DNA of 7,387 nt from Acidobacteriaceae bacterium. GTDB taxonomy: Bacteria > Acidobacteriota > Terriglobia > Terriglobales > Acidobacteriaceae. Shown piece after piece: positions 6,232-7,387 of the stretch (positions are counted from its first letter, which is position 1; each line of letters opens with the position of its first letter). The DNA lies in the NCBI GenBank assembly GCA_030040395.1, contig JASHTU010000010.1, forward strand, positions 1-7,387, read 5' to 3'. Made by a program: the position numbers and the translations under genes. Under the pieces are notes generated by a model. It saw only the letters and a program-made list of their open reading frames with translations, was not told the DNA's origin and did not search any database.

Positions 6232-6927
6232 TCAATGACTTGCCAATGCCGCTACCATCGAGTGGAAGATCGTGCGGCCGTCGGCCGATCCCAGCAGTTC
6301 CTCGCTTGACCGGTCGGGATGCGGCATCATCCCCAGAACATTCCTGGTCTCATTGAGAATGCCCGCAATATTGCCTAAAGACCCGTTCGGATTAGCCGCA
6401 ACCATCGTTTCGCCGCCCGGCGTTGCGTAACGGAAGGCGATCCGGTCCTCCGCTTCAAGCCGCGCCAGCTCTTCCGCGGTGCAAAAGTAATTCCCCTCCA
6501 TGTGCCCGATCGGCATCTCGAGCACCTGGCCCTTGTGAAGTTGGTTGGTGAACGGGCTGTTCACAGTTTCTACGCGGAGATGAACCGGTTTGCAAATGTA
6601 CCGGAGCCCGGCGTTGCGCATCAGCGCCCCAGGCAGCATTCCCGACTCGGTCAGAATCTGGAATCCATTGCATATGCCCAGCACCAGCCCACCCCCGGCG
6701 GCAAACCGCTTCACCGATTGCATGACGGGAGAAAAGCGCGCTATCGCCCCCGTGCGCAGGTAATCACCGTAAGAAAATCCGCCGGGAATCAGAATCGCAT
6801 CCACTCCCGCCAGATCCTCGGAGTCGTGCCAGAGGTAGACAACCGGCTGGCGCGCCACATTCGCGATGACATTGTAGGTATCCTGGTCGCAATTCGAGCC
6901 GGGAAAGACCAGAACTCCAAATTTCAT
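6232..6927 (-). CDS. purQ: Phosphoribosylformylglycinamidine synthase subunit PurQ (glutaminase)
   Basis: This 231-residue class I glutamine amidotransferase forms the glutaminase subunit of the PurQ-PurS-PurL complex. It supplies ammonia for the FGAR to FGAM step of de novo purine synthesis in the cytoplasm. Hallmarks are the N-terminal [16 protein letters not shown], the [17 protein letters not shown] segment, the nucleophile elbow GICNGFQ with Cys86, and the C-terminal [10 protein letters not shown] with catalytic His203. The usual third catalytic residue sits two positions after the His and is Glu in the well-known enzymes; here it is Asp205. The length is normal for a stand-alone PurQ, so this is not the large single-chain PurL type. 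The ATG at 6927 gives the standard N-terminus; the ribosome site is weak (GAGAGA just before the ATG). purS and purL are not beside it: pyrD diverges upstream and the CpsB-like gene follows downstream. Confidence 0.97.
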   Translation of the reverse strand: MKFGVLVFPGSNCDQDTYNVIANVARQPVVYLWHDSEDLAGVDAILIPGGFSYGDYLRTGAIARFSPVMQSVKRFAAGGGLVLGICNGFQILTESGMLPGALMRNAGLRYICKPVHLRVETVNSPFTNQLHKGQVLEMPIGHMEGNYFCTAEELARLEAEDRIAFRYATPGGETMVAANPNGSLGNIAGILNETRNVLGMMPHPDRSSEELLGSADGRTIFHSMVAALASH

Positions 6928-7113
6928 TCTCTCAGGTTAACAGCTTCGCCCTTAGCCTGCCTTTTTCGTGCCTCTGCGTCCAATCTTTCGTCACCTGCAA
7001 ACCGCGGCCGGGCGCCCATCCTTGCGGCATATTTGTTTTTGCTGAACGGGTGGAGGGACGCGAAATCACCCGGTCACGGCCTAGTATCATGGCCGGGGAG
7101 GAAATCGCCGCGC
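6928..7113. promoter_or_regulatory. Divergent intergenic region between purQ and pyrD
   Basis: This 186-bp stretch must carry the 5' signals of both purQ (leftward) and pyrD (rightward). No strong sigma-70 pair is visible on either strand. A possible -10 (TAGTAT) lies at 7082-7087 for pyrD, without a matching -35. It sits in the loop of a small inverted repeat, CGGCC/GGCCG (7077-7081/7091-7095). No riboswitch-like fold or PurR-box could be recognised by eye. Confidence 0.45.
7095..7101 (+). promoter_or_regulatory. Ribosome binding site of pyrD
   Basis: GGGGAGG is the only strong Shine-Dalgarno match upstream of pyrD. It lies 12 nt before the in-frame GTG at 7114 and 24 nt before the ATG at 7126, so it favours the GTG start. 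Confidence 0.5.
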
Positions 7114-7387
7114 GTGAGACCTGACATGAAAGTCACATTTGCCGGCTTGGAGCTGGTGAATCCGGTCATCGCCGCCAGCGGAACTTTTGGCTACGGAGTC
7201 GAGTTCGAGGAAATCGTCTCGTTGGAGCGCCTGGGCGGAATTGTCACAAAGGGAATCTCCCTGGAACCCATGGCCGGCCACGCCCGGCCGCGCATCGTCC
7301 AGACCGTGGGCGGCATGTTGAACGCGATTGGCCTCCAGAATGTCGGTGTCCGGGAGTACATCGAGAAGAAGCTGCCGCCCATGAAGC
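7114..7387 (+). CDS. pyrD: Dihydroorotate dehydrogenase, class 1B catalytic subunit (3' truncated by window edge)
   Basis: The first 91 residues are visible. They match the N-terminus of the FMN-binding TIM barrel of dihydroorotate dehydrogenase, which oxidises dihydroorotate to orotate in pyrimidine synthesis. Motifs are NPVIAASGTFGYG (FMN phosphate and ring contacts), GGIVTKGIS with the FMN-contacting Lys, and GGMLNAIGLQN (substrate loop). The NAIGLQN form is typical of class 1B, the NAD-dependent type working with the PyrK electron-transfer subunit, rather than class 1A (which reads NSMGLPN) or membrane class 2. PyrK is not in the window. The start is uncertain: GTG at 7114 (protein beginning MRPDMKV) has the better ribosome site, while ATG at 7126 (MKVTFAG) gives a length close to known homologues. 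The catalytic base lies beyond the window end. The gene diverges from purQ. Confidence 0.9.
   Translation, partial: MRPDMKVTFAGLELVNPVIAASGTFGYGVEFEEIVSLERLGGIVTKGISLEPMAGHARPRIVQTVGGMLNAIGLQNVGVREYIEKKLPPMK

Overview
The window is high-GC bacterial DNA. An Oar-like TonB-dependent receptor with an N-terminal carboxypeptidase-regulatory domain, next to a secreted DUF5666-type protein, points to Acidobacteriota. This phylum call is inference from family content; there is no rRNA or other marker in the window. All recognisable genes look intact apart from the two cut by the window edges. I see no tRNA, rRNA, CRISPR array, transposase or phage gene.

Layout, left to right. (1) The 3' part of a GT4-family glycosyltransferase on the plus strand (to 617). 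(2) A short convergent intergenic gap (618-769) almost filled by nested inverted repeats. (3) A minus-strand pair: a secreted three-module DUF5666-like protein (4982-3825), followed 37 bp later by a 1005-residue TonB-dependent receptor (3787-770). Both carry a Gly-rich, low-complexity insertion. (4) A 340-bp non-coding stretch (4983-5322) that probably holds the control region of that pair and contains two dyad-symmetric sites. (5) A second minus-strand pair: purQ (6927-6232) and, 30 bp after it, a CpsB/YwqE-type PHP phosphatase with a TTG start (6201-5323). (6) A 186-bp divergent region. (7) The 5' end of a class 1B dihydroorotate dehydrogenase, pyrD, on the plus strand, cut by the window end.

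How the genes may work together. The DUF5666 protein and the receptor are probably co-transcribed and both act in the envelope, so they may form a surface uptake or attachment unit with unknown ligand. purQ and pyrD are de novo purine and pyrimidine genes read outward from one shared region. The CpsB-like phosphatase and the glycosyltransferase are both of types used in cell-surface polysaccharide production, but they lie on opposite strands in separate units, so a functional link is only a possibility.

Most of the window is ordinary accessory and housekeeping sequence. The parts most worth a second look are the nested inverted-repeat element at 618-727, the paired Gly-rich insertions, and the dyads at 5088-5152. 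I did not find a clear new multi-gene system.
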